Assembly (NCBI GenBank): GCA_035606175.1
Contig: DATNFW010000073.1
Coordinates: forward strand, 1-64,000
Length of the DNA stretch: 64,000 nt
Reading direction: 5' to 3'
Source of the DNA: JASHUC01 sp035606175
GTDB lineage: Bacteria > Pseudomonadota > Gammaproteobacteria > Steroidobacterales > Steroidobacteraceae
Part shown: positions 18,875 to 27,763 of the stretch, piece after piece
Layout: each line of letters begins with the position of its first letter
Position numbering within the stretch: the first letter of the stretch is position 1
Position numbers and translations under genes: made by a program
The notes under the pieces: generated by a model
Database searches by the model: none
Told to the model about the DNA's origin: nothing
The model's input: only the letters and a program-made list of their open reading frames with translations

Positions 18875-19789
18875 TCAGCCCGCGGCACGCGCGACGGGGC
18901 CGCGGCTCGACTCGCGCCGTGAGTAGCGCGAGTAGAACGCGTACAGGACGAGACCGAGGACGATCGTCCAGCCGAGGACCAGCCAGCCGACGACGCCGTC
19001 GAAGCGGCTCAGGAGGAATGCAAGCGGATTCGCCCGGTTCGCGACGGAAGTCTCCCGCACGAAGGTGATCACCCACACCCACGAGGCATGCAGCCCCATG
19101 CAGGCGCCGATGTGTCCGGTCTCCGCGCGCACCATGGCGAGCACCACACCGACCGCGAACAGACTCAAATAGGCGTCGGCGATCCCGAGGGGGTGGGCGA
19201 ATTCGCCGAAGGAAGCGCCGAGCAGCTTGAGCCCGCTCCCCCAGCCGGGCGCGGCGTCCACGCTGTGCGAGTGGCCGACGAAATGCGTCGCGGCATACAC
19301 CAGCGCCGTCAAGATCGCGGCGACCTTCGGGCCAGACTCGCGCGCGATGCCGCTGAACATCGCCCCGCGCAGAAACGTCTCCTCGATGAGCGCGACAGCG
19401 AAGCCGCGCGCGAGTCCCACGGCTGCGATGGCGAGGAGGGACGCGGCGCCGATCGTGACGCCCGGCTTCCAGTCGCGCAGGCCGAGGGCGACCATGACCG
19501 CGACCACGAGCGCCATCATCGGCGCGCCGAGTGCGAAGCCCACACCCAGATCGCGCAGGAATACCCGCGGGCGCACGCCATAGCCGAGGCTCGCTCGGTC
19601 CGCGAGCTTGAGCCTGCGCGCAACGAGAACGAAGCCGAGGGCAAGCGCGAGCATCCCCACGCGGTCAGCGACCCGGTGGAACGGAAATCCGAAGTAGGGG
19701 TAGAGCGCCGCCCAGAGCGGATAGGTAAGCGCCGCAATCGCCGCGACGGCTGCGGCGAGGAGCGCGATGAACCAAATGAATGCTTTCAC
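18875..19789 (-). CDS. CPBP-family intramembrane metalloprotease
   Basis: A 304-residue inner membrane protein with about eight hydrophobic helices. The active-site motifs of CPBP (Rce1/Abi-like) glutamic proteases are present: EETFLRG (EExxxRG), a following ATHFVGH and a late GLHASWVWV. Eukaryotic Rce1 cleaves CAAX proteins; bacterial relatives handle peptides or act in immunity to bacteriocins. No peptide gene is visible nearby. The first Met begins directly at a membrane helix. It is divergent from the 19898 gene across 108 bp. Confidence 0.88.
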   Translation of the reverse strand: MKAFIWFIALLAAAVAAIAALTYPLWAALYPYFGFPFHRVADRVGMLALALGFVLVARRLKLADRASLGYGVRPRVFLRDLGVGFALGAPMMALVVAVMVALGLRDWKPGVTIGAASLLAIAAVGLARGFAVALIEETFLRGAMFSGIARESGPKVAAILTALVYAATHFVGHSHSVDAAPGWGSGLKLLGASFGEFAHPLGIADAYLSLFAVGVVLAMVRAETGHIGACMGLHASWVWVITFVRETSVANRANPLAFLLSRFDGVVGWLVLGWTIVLGLVLYAFYSRYSRRESSRGPVARAAG

Positions 19790-19897
19790 GGAGAGATGGC
19801 TGTCAAACCGCGCTATTGCACCAGATTCACGGCTCGTCTGCCGCCCCGAGTGGGGCGAACATGCACGGACGGCTTTGCGAAGCGCGGAGCACCGACG

Positions 19898-20275
19898 ATG
19901 GCCTCACCCGATGCGCGGCAGATTCTGCAGTCCCTCGTGCAGGGATTAGACCCGGTGAGCGGCGCCGGGCTGCCCGCCGGGTCGGTGGTGCAGCGGCCGG
20001 AGGTGCTCGGCGCTTTACTCGAGGCGATCTCCGCGCTCGAGGCGACCGGCGAGCGCACCCGGCGACGCGCACAGCTGCCGCAGAACGTCGGCCGGCCGTG
20101 GCGTGAAGAGGAGGAGGCGCAGCTCGAGGCTGCGTTCCGTGCCGGTGAGGCGCTCACGCTCATCGCCGCGCGGCACTGCCGCACCATCGCCGCGATCGAG
20201 GCGCGGCTCGAGCGAGTGGGGCTCATCACGGCGGAGCAGCGTACGACACGCAACCGGTACGTCACCCGAGGTTGA
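19898..20275 (+). CDS. Small Myb/SANT-like DNA-binding protein (predicted)
   Basis: A 125-residue protein. The N-terminal half (to about residue 60) is an Ala/Leu-rich helical region. The C-terminal half begins RPWREEEEAQLEAAFRAGE and continues as a three-helix unit ending in RHCRTIAAIEARLERVGLI. This matches the Myb/SANT-like pattern found in small bacterial proteins, where helix 3 would contact DNA. No partner or regulated gene is evident. The ATG at 19898 begins the compact homologous region; the frame is open further upstream but that part lies under the divergent CPBP gene. The 3' end overlaps the convergent glycosyltransferase by 14 bp. Confidence 0.65.
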   Translation: MASPDARQILQSLVQGLDPVSGAGLPAGSVVQRPEVLGALLEAISALEATGERTRRRAQLPQNVGRPWREEEEAQLEAAFRAGEALTLIAARHCRTIAAIEARLERVGLITAEQRTTRNRYVTRG

Positions 20276-21356
20276 GCAGAGCGCGCCACCGCTCGGTGAC
20301 GGCCGCGAGACGGAAGCGCGGGTCGACCGTGACACGGGGCCGCGCGCTGTGCCAGGCGCGGACTCGCTCCACGTAGGGCTCGAAGAGGCCGCGCCGTTCG
20401 GCCCGGAAAACAAGCATCGGCCGCAGCGGGCCGGGCAGGAGCCGCGCCGTCCGCTCGTAGCGTCGCAAGGCCCCTGCGACCGGCAGCAGTTGCCGGGCAT
20501 CGCCGAGCACCTCGGCCGCGGCGCCGCAGTCGTGCGTGAGCACCGGTGTACCGACGGCGTTCGCCTCCGCAAACACGAGTCCGAAGGTCTCGGGCAGAAC
20601 GAAGTTCGGATAGAACACGCAGAGCGCGCTGCGCGCCTCCTCGAGTGCGCGTTCGTGCGGCAGCGCGCCGAGCCATTCGACACCGCTCGTCGCGGCCCTC
20701 CGGTCTGCAAGTCTCGCCACGCCTGCGGCGCGCAAGCTCTTGTATCCGGGACTGGCGATGCACAATCGCATGTCGGGCAGTGCGCGGCGGATCGCCGCGA
20801 AGGCATCGAGCGCAAACCCGAGCCCTTTGTTGGGAGAGGAGAGAAAGACCAACTTTTCCCGATCGACGTCCGCACCGTTCGGCGCGAGGGCATCGTCGAT
20901 CGGGTTGTAGATCGTGATCGCATGCACCTGCCCCGCGACGCCGGCCCGCTCGAGAACCGCCTCTGCCTGCTTGCGCTGGAAATCGGACACGCAAATGAGT
21001 GTGGTGCGAAGATCGGCGAGGGTGCGCGCTGCCGCGGCGAGTCGCCGGCCTCGCTTCGAGCCGGGCCGCACTAGGTCGTGCAGCCACAGGTATGGGCGGG
21101 CGCCTGCGAAGCGCGCGCACAGCGGCCGGACCCTGCGCGGATCGCGCAGTACGATCAGATGCTCGACGCGCGGGTCATCCACGGCCGGGAGATAGCGGCC
21201 TTCGCGCTCCCCGCGGTTGTGCTGCATCACTTGCGCATCGAGGGCCTCGGCGATGCGAACGACAGTCGCTTCGGTGCCTCCGAGCGCTGCCTGCTCGAGC
21301 GTGCGCCGGCTGTACGGTACGGGACAGCCGGGATCGAAGAACAGCACGGGGCTCAT
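20262..21356 (-). CDS. Family 4 glycosyltransferase
   Basis: A 364-residue GT-B enzyme. The C-terminal donor-binding domain is recognisable from the LVFLSSPNKGLGFALDAF segment and the E-x7-E-type motif region PETFGLVFAEANAVGTPV. The N-terminal acceptor domain is shorter. It probably adds a sugar to an LPS core or other surface glycan in the cytoplasm, but donor and acceptor cannot be told from sequence. The ATG at 21356 starts at a beta strand (MSPVLFFDPGC). It is divergent from a WaaE-like glycosyltransferase with 64 bp between starts. Confidence 0.85.
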   Translation of the reverse strand: MSPVLFFDPGCPVPYSRRTLEQAALGGTEATVVRIAEALDAQVMQHNRGEREGRYLPAVDDPRVEHLIVLRDPRRVRPLCARFAGARPYLWLHDLVRPGSKRGRRLAAAARTLADLRTTLICVSDFQRKQAEAVLERAGVAGQVHAITIYNPIDDALAPNGADVDREKLVFLSSPNKGLGFALDAFAAIRRALPDMRLCIASPGYKSLRAAGVARLADRRAATSGVEWLGALPHERALEEARSALCVFYPNFVLPETFGLVFAEANAVGTPVLTHDCGAAAEVLGDARQLLPVAGALRRYERTARLLPGPLRPMLVFRAERRGLFEPYVERVRAWHSARPRVTVDPRFRLAAVTERWRALLNLG

Positions 21357-21420
21357 TCGTGTCGGCCGGAAGTATATATTGCGCAGCGCCGGATAAACGG
21401 CGAGGTTTCGGAAGACGCGC

Positions 21421-22194
21421 GTGCCACCCGCGAAGGCTCCAGGGCTTTCCGCAGCCATCATCACGTACAACGAAGCCGACCGCATCCAGGCGTGCCTGCG
21501 CTCCGTCGCATTCTGTGATGAGATCGTAGTCGTCGACTCGCACTCGAGCGACGGCACGCAAGAGCTCGCCGCGGCGCTCGGCGCCCGCATCATCGAGCGG
21601 GACTTCCCGGGATTTCGCTCGCAGAAGGATTTCGCCGTCGCGAGCTGCAGCAATGACTGGGTGCTTTGCCTCGATGCCGACGAGCGCGTGAGCGAGGAGC
21701 TGCGCAAAGAGATCGAGCGGCTGCGCGAAGGCGGCTTCGCCGGGCATGCCGGCTGGTCGATTCCGCGCATTACGGAGTATTTCGGCCGCTTCCTGCGTCA
21801 CGGCAATGCCTATCCCGACCGTCTCGTACGCCTCTACGACCGGCGCCGGGGCGGCTGGGTGGGACGAGAGATCCACGAGAACACGCGCATCGAGGGACGT
21901 GCCGGACGTTTGAAGGGGCATCTGCTGCACTACTCGTACCGCAGCCTCACGGATCACGAGCAGCGGATGCAGCGCTACGCGCAGTTGATGGCAGAGTCGA
22001 TGCACGCGAGCGGTCGCCGCGGGAGCCTCGCGGGTGCGCTCTTCCATTCAGGCTGGCGCTTCGTGCGCGGCTATCTCTTGCGGCTCGGTTTTCTCGATGG
22101 GTGGCGCGGTCTCGTCTTCGCGCTGGTCGAGGCGCAGTACGTGCGGCAGAAATACGTGAAGCTTTACCTGCTGGGTCGAGGACTTCCGAGCTGA
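21421..22194 (+). CDS. Family 2 glycosyltransferase, WaaE/KdtX-like
   Basis: A 257-residue GT-A enzyme resembling WaaE/KdtX lipopolysaccharide core glucosyltransferases. The N-terminal nucleotide-sugar site is SAAIITYNEADRI; the DXD-like metal site is in LCLDADERV; IVVVDSHSSDGT and the late YSYRSLTDH are also typical. It likely transfers a hexose to the inner core heptose. With waaA/kdkA and the adjacent GT4 gene this suggests LPS core genes split over two loci. The GTG start at 21421 gives a normal length. Confidence 0.87.
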   Translation: MPPAKAPGLSAAIITYNEADRIQACLRSVAFCDEIVVVDSHSSDGTQELAAALGARIIERDFPGFRSQKDFAVASCSNDWVLCLDADERVSEELRKEIERLREGGFAGHAGWSIPRITEYFGRFLRHGNAYPDRLVRLYDRRRGGWVGREIHENTRIEGRAGRLKGHLLHYSYRSLTDHEQRMQRYAQLMAESMHASGRRGSLAGALFHSGWRFVRGYLLRLGFLDGWRGLVFALVEAQYVRQKYVKLYLLGRGLPS

Positions 22195-22209
22195 TCCGAA
22201 GGCGTGTGC

Positions 22210-23073
22210 CTATTTCGCGAGCACCGGGGTGACGGTGAGCCCGTCGCGGCGGGCGAGCTCGAGCAGTCCGCCGGGGCCGACGAGGTGCAGCGCACCGACG
22301 ATGACGAGGTAGTCGTGGTCGCCCTTGAGGAATCCCTCGATCTCGGGGAGCCACCGGGCGTTGCGATCGGTGACCAGCGCGCGGTAGAGCTCCGGAAAAG
22401 TCCCATATTCGCTCGAGAGCATGTCTGCGAGCTTGCGCGTGTCTCCGGCCCGCCAGGCGGCGAGCAGATCGTCCGTGTCGCTCTCGGCGTCGTGCATCTC
22501 ATCGACCGTGAGCTCGAGGAACCGGCTCTGTTCGCTCGGCGTGAGATGCTCGAGCTGCCCGAGCTCCTCATCGAGTGTCTCGAGGCCGCCCATCTCCTTG
22601 CCGTCGTGCTGGGCCCGGCGCTCGATCTGACGCTCGACGCCCTGATCCGGATCGTAGCCGAGCTTCAAGTACTCGAGGTCGGTGAGCGTGAGCGCGACCA
22701 CCCAAGGCGCGAGTCTTTGCAGCGCCTCGATCGGCAGTCCGAGCCGTCCCGCCTCCGTCGCCGTGCGCTGATAGAGCTGCTCGCCAACGGCATCGCGCAG
22801 CGTCGTACTCTCGGGAAGCAGGCCGTGCTGAAGCATCCAGGCCTGCATCGTGTCGGTATCGATGCGGCTCAGGTCGAGCTCCATGACGATCGTGTGTGCT
22901 GCGCCGTAGGCGCGATCGAAGGCGGGCGGAAGCGTCGATTGATCGGATTTGAGCAGGTGCACCGATTCGGCGAGATACACCGTGTTGTGCGCTCCCTGCA
23001 CCGCCCAGACCGGGCTCTGGCCCCAGGCCCTCAGGCTGCAGAGCAGGCAGATCGCGGCGAGCGTGCAGCGCAT
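22210..23073 (-). CDS. TraB/GumN family protein
   Basis: A 287-residue protein with an N-terminal signal peptide (MRCTLAAICLLCSLRAWGQS), so periplasmic or membrane-associated. The TraB/GumN fold is recognised from the first strand (YLAESVHLLK), the MELDLSRID segment and the C-terminal GALHLVGPGGLLELARRDG motif with a conserved His. The family is related to Tiki-type metalloproteases; a bacterial substrate is not known. It overlaps the upstream cpdA gene by 43 bp, implying cotranscription. Confidence 0.87.
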   Translation of the reverse strand: MRCTLAAICLLCSLRAWGQSPVWAVQGAHNTVYLAESVHLLKSDQSTLPPAFDRAYGAAHTIVMELDLSRIDTDTMQAWMLQHGLLPESTTLRDAVGEQLYQRTATEAGRLGLPIEALQRLAPWVVALTLTDLEYLKLGYDPDQGVERQIERRAQHDGKEMGGLETLDEELGQLEHLTPSEQSRFLELTVDEMHDAESDTDDLLAAWRAGDTRKLADMLSSEYGTFPELYRALVTDRNARWLPEIEGFLKGDHDYLVIVGALHLVGPGGLLELARRDGLTVTPVLAK

Positions 23074-23822
23074 GAGTCGACCCACACCACTTCGCTCCGC
23101 AGCGTGCCGTCGGGCCGCAGCTCGAGCGTTCGGTAAGCAGCCGGCCGCGCATCGACGGCGAACTCCTCCGCGTGCGGCAGGAATTGCGCGCACGTCGACG
23201 GCGTGCCGAGCAGCCGCACGCGTCCGCGCAGTCCCTCGAAGCTCTGATGGACGTGGCCGAAGAGCACGGCCCGAACGTTCCGGTGCGCATCGATGATGCC
23301 GAACAGATCGTCGGCGTTCGCGAGCCCGACACGGTCGAGCCAGCGGCTCGACATGGCGACAGGATGATGGTGCAGACAGACGAGCACCGGCCGCTCGCGC
23401 GCATGCGCGAGGGAGGCGTCGAGCTCGGCCAGCGCAGAGTCGCTCAAATGTCCTCCGGCGGAGCCCTCCACCGTGCTGTCGAGTAGCACGATGCGCCAGA
23501 GGCCGATATCGACGTAGCCTCCGAGCGTGAACGGCGCATCGGTGAGCTCGCGGCGCATCGCCTCCCGGATGTCGTGATTGCCCGGCAGGCAATGCACCGG
23601 CACGCCGAGCTCACCGAAGGCTCGGCGGAAGAGCGCATAGCCGCCTGCATCTTCCTGCACCAGGTCGCCGGTCGCGAGAATCGCATCGGGCGGCCAATCG
23701 CGCGCGCGCGCATGCTCGATCGCGCCGATGAGTGCCGGGTACGTGGCAACGCCGCGCAGCCGACCCGCCTCATCGCCGTAGAGATGGGGATCCGTGAACT
23801 GGACGAGACGCACGAGGCTCAT
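23031..23822 (-). CDS. cpdA: 3',5'-cyclic AMP phosphodiesterase
   Basis: A 263-residue calcineurin-like metallophosphoesterase of the CpdA class. All metal-binding blocks are present in order: FTDPHL, TGDLVQ, GNHD, HHHP and FGHVHQ. CpdA hydrolyses cAMP and so moderates CRP-type regulation. The ATG at 23822 begins just before the first strand. The 3' end overlaps the TraB/GumN gene. The upstream 166-bp gap to the divergent methyltransferase holds CATAAT and TATAGT-like hexamers, so promoters for both directions are likely there. Confidence 0.88.
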   Translation of the reverse strand: MSLVRLVQFTDPHLYGDEAGRLRGVATYPALIGAIEHARARDWPPDAILATGDLVQEDAGGYALFRRAFGELGVPVHCLPGNHDIREAMRRELTDAPFTLGGYVDIGLWRIVLLDSTVEGSAGGHLSDSALAELDASLAHARERPVLVCLHHHPVAMSSRWLDRVGLANADDLFGIIDAHRNVRAVLFGHVHQSFEGLRGRVRLLGTPSTCAQFLPHAEEFAVDARPAAYRTLELRPDGTLRSEVVWVDSCAARSPRSACSAA

Positions 23823-23988
23823 CGGCGGATCGTAGCAGAGGCGCACCCGGCTCCGAGTGAACTCGATCATGGGGCTCGAGCGGCGCGGCGGATGGCGGCG
23901 GAGAGTTTGATGCAGTCCACGGTAAGAGAAGCACATAATGTAAGGCATAGCGGCCGGTGCTCTCCGGGCGCCTCACGATGGTGGATGT

Positions 23989-24651
23989 ATGTCTCTTCGA
24001 GCCCTGTCTCTACCGCCCGACATTTACCAGTACGTGCTCGAGCACTCTGCGCGCGAGCCGGAGGTGCTCGCCCGGCTGCGCGCCGAAACGGCGCATTTGC
24101 CGGGTGCGGAGATGCAGGTGAGCCCCGACCAGGGGCAGTTCATGGCGCTGCTCGTGAAGCTCACGGGTGCGCGGCGCGTCATCGAGCTCGGGACGTACAC
24201 CGGGTATTCGAGTCTCGCGATGGCGCTCGCGCTGCCTCGGGAGGGACGACTCATCACCTGCGATGTGAGCGAGGAGTGGACGAGTGTCGCGCGGCGCTTT
24301 TGGCGCGAGGCGGGGGTCGATGCAATCATCGAGCTGAAGCTGCAGCCCGCGATGAAATCGCTCGAGGAGATCGAGAGAACCGAGGGGCAGCAGCGCTTCG
24401 ATTTCGCTTTCCTCGATGCGGACAAGCCGGGGTACGTGGAGTACTACGAGCGTCTGTTGCGGCTCGTGCGCCCGGGCGGTCTCATCGCGGTGGACAACAC
24501 GCTCGTCGTCGCGGGCTCTTACGTTCCGCGCCTCGAGAGCGCGATAGGCCGCGCGCTGCGCGCATTCAACGACCACGTCCACCACGACGAGCGGGTGGAC
24601 CTCTCGCTCGTGCCGATCGGCGAGGGGCTGACGCTGCTCAGAGTGCGGTGA
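23989..24651 (+). CDS. Class I SAM-dependent O-methyltransferase
   Basis: A 220-residue enzyme of methyltransferase family 3 (caffeoyl-CoA/catechol O-methyltransferase type). The SAM-binding loop is VIELGTYTGYSSLAMA; FAFLDADKPGYVEYYE carries the metal-binding Asp, and AVDNTLVVAG the next conserved block. It would methylate a hydroxyl of a small aromatic compound with a divalent cation; the substrate is unknown. It ends 24 bp before tkt on the same strand, but tkt has a -10 candidate of its own. Confidence 0.9.
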   Translation: MSLRALSLPPDIYQYVLEHSAREPEVLARLRAETAHLPGAEMQVSPDQGQFMALLVKLTGARRVIELGTYTGYSSLAMALALPREGRLITCDVSEEWTSVARRFWREAGVDAIIELKLQPAMKSLEEIERTEGQQRFDFAFLDADKPGYVEYYERLLRLVRPGGLIAVDNTLVVAGSYVPRLESAIGRALRAFNDHVHHDERVDLSLVPIGEGLTLLRVR

Positions 24652-24657
24652 ACCGCG

Positions 24658-24663
24658 TAGAAT
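24658..24663 (+). promoter_or_regulatory. -10 candidate for the tkt-gap-pgk-pyk operon
   Basis: TAGAAT lies 12 bases before the tkt ATG at 24676, so the expected leader is only about 5 nt. The matching -35 position lies within the end of the methyltransferase gene and is not well conserved. Confidence 0.35.
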
Positions 24664-24675
24664 GCCCGCCTCCTC

Positions 24676-26688
24676 ATGAGCACCTCACCGACCGATCGCC
24701 GCGCGCTCGCGAACTGCATCCGCGCGCTCGCCATGGATGCCGTCCAACAGGCGAATGCCGGTCATCCCGGGGCCCCGATGGGCATGGCGGATATCGCCGA
24801 GGTGCTGTGGCGGGATTATCTCAAGCACAATCCGGGCAACCCGCTCTGGCCGGACCGCGACCGGTTCGTCCTGTCGAACGGCCACGCCTGCATGCTGCTC
24901 TATGCGGTGCTGTATCTCACCGGCTATCCGCTCTCGATCGATGACATCAAGCGCTTCCGCCAGCTCGGCGCGGTGACCGCGGGCCATCCCGAGCATCATC
25001 CCTCGCTTGGGATCGAGACCACGACGGGGCCTCTCGGCCAGGGCATCGGCAATGCGGTCGGCTTCGCGCTCGCGGAGAATATCCTCGCCGCGCAATTCAA
25101 TCGCCCCGGATTGCCGATCGTCGATCACTACACCTATTTCTTCTGCGGCGACGGCGATCTGATGGAGGGCATCTCGCACGAAGCCTGCTCGCTTGCGGGC
25201 GCTCTCGGGCTGCGCAAGCTCATCGGTTTCTACGACGACAATGGCATCTCGATCGATGGCAAGGTCGAGGGCTGGTTTCGCGACGACACGCCGAAGCGCT
25301 TCGAGGCCTACGGCTGGCACGTCGTGCCCGGGGTCGACGGCAACGACGCTGCCGCGGTCGATGCGGCGATTCGCGAGGCGCGCGCCGTTGCGGATCGGCC
25401 GACACTCATCTGCTGCCGCACGGTGATCGCCTGGGGCGCGCCGACGAAGCACGGCACCAAGGCGGCCCACGGCGAGCCGCTCGGCACCGAGGAGGTCGCC
25501 GCGACGCGGAAGGCGATCGGCTGGCCGTATCCGCCTTTCGAGATTCCGGCGGAGCTCAAAGGACAATGGGACCGGCGCGAGCAGGGCGCCGCGGCCGAGG
25601 CGCGCTGGCGCGAGCTCTTCGCGCGTTATCGCAAGGAGTATCCGGACCTCGCGGCGGAGTTCGAGCGCCGTGTGCGCGGCGATCTGCCGCGCGGATGGAG
25701 CGATGCAGCCCGGCATGCAGTGGAGGCAGCGCGCGGCGAGACACAGCCGAAGGCGACTCGCCAGTCCTCGCAGGCCGCGCTCAATGCGATCGGGCCCGCC
25801 CTCCCTGAGTTCATCGGCGGCTCCGCGGATCTCACCGGCTCAAACAACACGCAGTACAAGGCCTCGCGCCAGATCACCGAGGAGGATTTCTCGGGAAACT
25901 ACATTCACTACGGCGTGCGCGAGTTCGGCATGACCGCGGTGATGAACGGGCTTGCGCTGCATGGCGGTTTCGTGCCCTACGGAGGCACGTTCCTCGTCTT
26001 CTCGGATTACGCGCGCAACGCCGTGCGGCTCGCCGCGCTCATGCAGACGCATGTGGTGCTCGTGTACACGCACGATTCCATCGGCCTCGGCGAGGACGGC
26101 CCGACGCACCAGCCGATCGAGCATCTCGCAGCGCTCCGCGCCATGCCGGGCCTCACGCTCTGGCGCCCGTGCGATTCGCTCGAGACTGCCGTCGCCTGGG
26201 TCGCAGCCATCGAGCAGCGCGCGGGACCGACGGCGCTCGTGCTCACGCGCCAGCCGCTTCCGCAGCAGCCGCACGCAACAGGCGAGATCGAGGCCATTCG
26301 CCGCGGCGGCTACGTGTTGATCGAATGTCAGGGCACCCCGGAGTGCCTCGTCATTGCGACAGGGTCGGAGATCGCAATCGCCGCCGAGGCGGTGCGCGCG
26401 GTCAATGCCGCGGGCAGGCGCGTCCGGCTCGTCTCGATGCCCTCCACAGAGCGGTTCGATGCGCAGGACGCGGAGTACCGCGAGCGCGTGCTGCCGCGTG
26501 CGGTCACGCGGCGGCTGGCGGTCGAGGCGGGTGCGCATCAATCCTGGTGCTGCTATGTCGGGCGGGAGGGTCGCGTGCTCGGCATCGATCGTTTCGGCGC
26601 GTCCGGGAAGGCCGCGGCGCTCTTTCAGTATTTCGGCTTCACGGCCGAGAACGTCAGGCGGAACATCGAAGAACTCCTCGGAGCTTAA
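24676..26688 (+). CDS. tkt: Transketolase
   Basis: A 670-residue thiamine-diphosphate enzyme that transfers two-carbon units in the pentose phosphate (and Calvin-type) pathway. Domains in order: N-terminal ThDP-binding PP domain (GHPGAPMGMAD, GDGDLMEGISHEA), central Pyr domain (GVREFGMTAVMNG) and C-terminal domain. The full length matches E. coli TktA (663). It heads a gene block tkt-gap-pgk-pyk with short gaps, the central and lower glycolytic enzymes. No RuBisCO or phosphoribulokinase is in the window, so a Calvin-cycle role is not supported. Confidence 0.96.
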   Translation: MSTSPTDRRALANCIRALAMDAVQQANAGHPGAPMGMADIAEVLWRDYLKHNPGNPLWPDRDRFVLSNGHACMLLYAVLYLTGYPLSIDDIKRFRQLGAVTAGHPEHHPSLGIETTTGPLGQGIGNAVGFALAENILAAQFNRPGLPIVDHYTYFFCGDGDLMEGISHEACSLAGALGLRKLIGFYDDNGISIDGKVEGWFRDDTPKRFEAYGWHVVPGVDGNDAAAVDAAIREARAVADRPTLICCRTVIAWGAPTKHGTKAAHGEPLGTEEVAATRKAIGWPYPPFEIPAELKGQWDRREQGAAAEARWRELFARYRKEYPDLAAEFERRVRGDLPRGWSDAARHAVEAARGETQPKATRQSSQAALNAIGPALPEFIGGSADLTGSNNTQYKASRQITEEDFSGNYIHYGVREFGMTAVMNGLALHGGFVPYGGTFLVFSDYARNAVRLAALMQTHVVLVYTHDSIGLGEDGPTHQPIEHLAALRAMPGLTLWRPCDSLETAVAWVAAIEQRAGPTALVLTRQPLPQQPHATGEIEAIRRGGYVLIECQGTPECLVIATGSEIAIAAEAVRAVNAAGRRVRLVSMPSTERFDAQDAEYRERVLPRAVTRRLAVEAGAHQSWCCYVGREGRVLGIDRFGASGKAAALFQYFGFTAENVRRNIEELLGA

Positions 26689-26700
26689 GGATCACTCGGC

Positions 26701-27711
26701 ATGGCAATCAAGGTAGGGATCAACGGGTACGGGCGCATCGGTCGCAATATCCTGCGGGCGCTGTACGAATCGAAGCGGACGGGAGAGCTCGAGATCATCG
26801 CCATCAACGACCTCGGCGATGCGGCGACGAACGCGCACCTCACGCAGTACGACACCGCGCACGGCCGCTTTCCCGGCGAGGTGCGGGTCGAGGGCGACTC
26901 GATGATCGTGAACGGCAATCGCGTTCGCGTCCTCGCCGAGCGCGATCCCGCGAGGCTCCCCTGGGGCGAGCTCGGTGTTCAATTCGTGCTCGAGTGCACC
27001 GGACTTTTCACATCGAAGGCGAAGGCTTCGGCGCACCTGAAGGGCGGCGCGAAAAAAGTCATCATCTCGGCGCCGGGCGAGAAGGATGTCGATGCGACGA
27101 TCGTCTACGGCGTGAACCACGGCGTGCTCAAGTCCTCGCAAACGGTGATCTCGAACGCCTCCTGCACGACCAATTGCCTGGCGCCCGTCGCGAAAGTGCT
27201 CAACGACAAGATCGGAATCGTTGCCGGAGTGATGACGACGATCCACGCGTACACGAACGACCAGGTGCTCACCGACGTCTATCACAAGGACCTGCGGCGC
27301 GCGCGCTCGGCGACGATGTCGCAGATTCCGACGAAGACGGGTGCCGCCGCGGCGGTCGGTCTCGTGCTGCCGGAGCTGAATGGGCGGCTGGACGGGTTTG
27401 CGATCCGCGTCCCGACGATCAATGTCTCGCTCGTCGATCTGTCCTTCAACGCAAAGCGCGAGACCTCAATCGATGAGGTGAATCGGGCGATGCGGGATGC
27501 ATCGCAGGCCCTCAAAGGCATCCTCGCGTACAACGACAAGCCGCTCGTCTCGGTCGATTTCAACCACGATGCGCACTCGGCCGTGTTCGACGCCACGCTC
27601 ACGAAAGTCGTTGGCGGCACGCTCGTGAAGGCGTGCGCGTGGTACGACAACGAGTGGGGCTTCTCCAACCGCATGCTCGACACGACCGTCGCCTGGTCGA
27701 AGGCCGAGTAG
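26701..27711 (+). CDS. gap: Glyceraldehyde-3-phosphate dehydrogenase
   Basis: A 336-residue GAPDH. The Rossmann start IKVGINGYGRIGRN and the active-site SNASCTTNCLAP with catalytic Cys are intact. It oxidatively phosphorylates glyceraldehyde 3-phosphate with NAD+. AAGGA lies 10 nt before the ATG. It is 12 bp after tkt and 52 bp before pgk, as expected for one operon. Confidence 0.97.
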   Translation: MAIKVGINGYGRIGRNILRALYESKRTGELEIIAINDLGDAATNAHLTQYDTAHGRFPGEVRVEGDSMIVNGNRVRVLAERDPARLPWGELGVQFVLECTGLFTSKAKASAHLKGGAKKVIISAPGEKDVDATIVYGVNHGVLKSSQTVISNASCTTNCLAPVAKVLNDKIGIVAGVMTTIHAYTNDQVLTDVYHKDLRRARSATMSQIPTKTGAAAAVGLVLPELNGRLDGFAIRVPTINVSLVDLSFNAKRETSIDEVNRAMRDASQALKGILAYNDKPLVSVDFNHDAHSAVFDATLTKVVGGTLVKACAWYDNEWGFSNRMLDTTVAWSKAE

Positions 27712-27763
27712 CGTTTCCGGCGCCGCCAGGCGCCGTTGACGGGCGGAATCGCGCGAGCGTTTC

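Noticed and set aside
19088..19897. Open upstream extension of the Myb/SANT-like frame under the CPBP gene
   Set aside because: It is Arg/Glu-rich with no homology and lies antisense to a clear membrane protease, so the ATG at 19898 was used.
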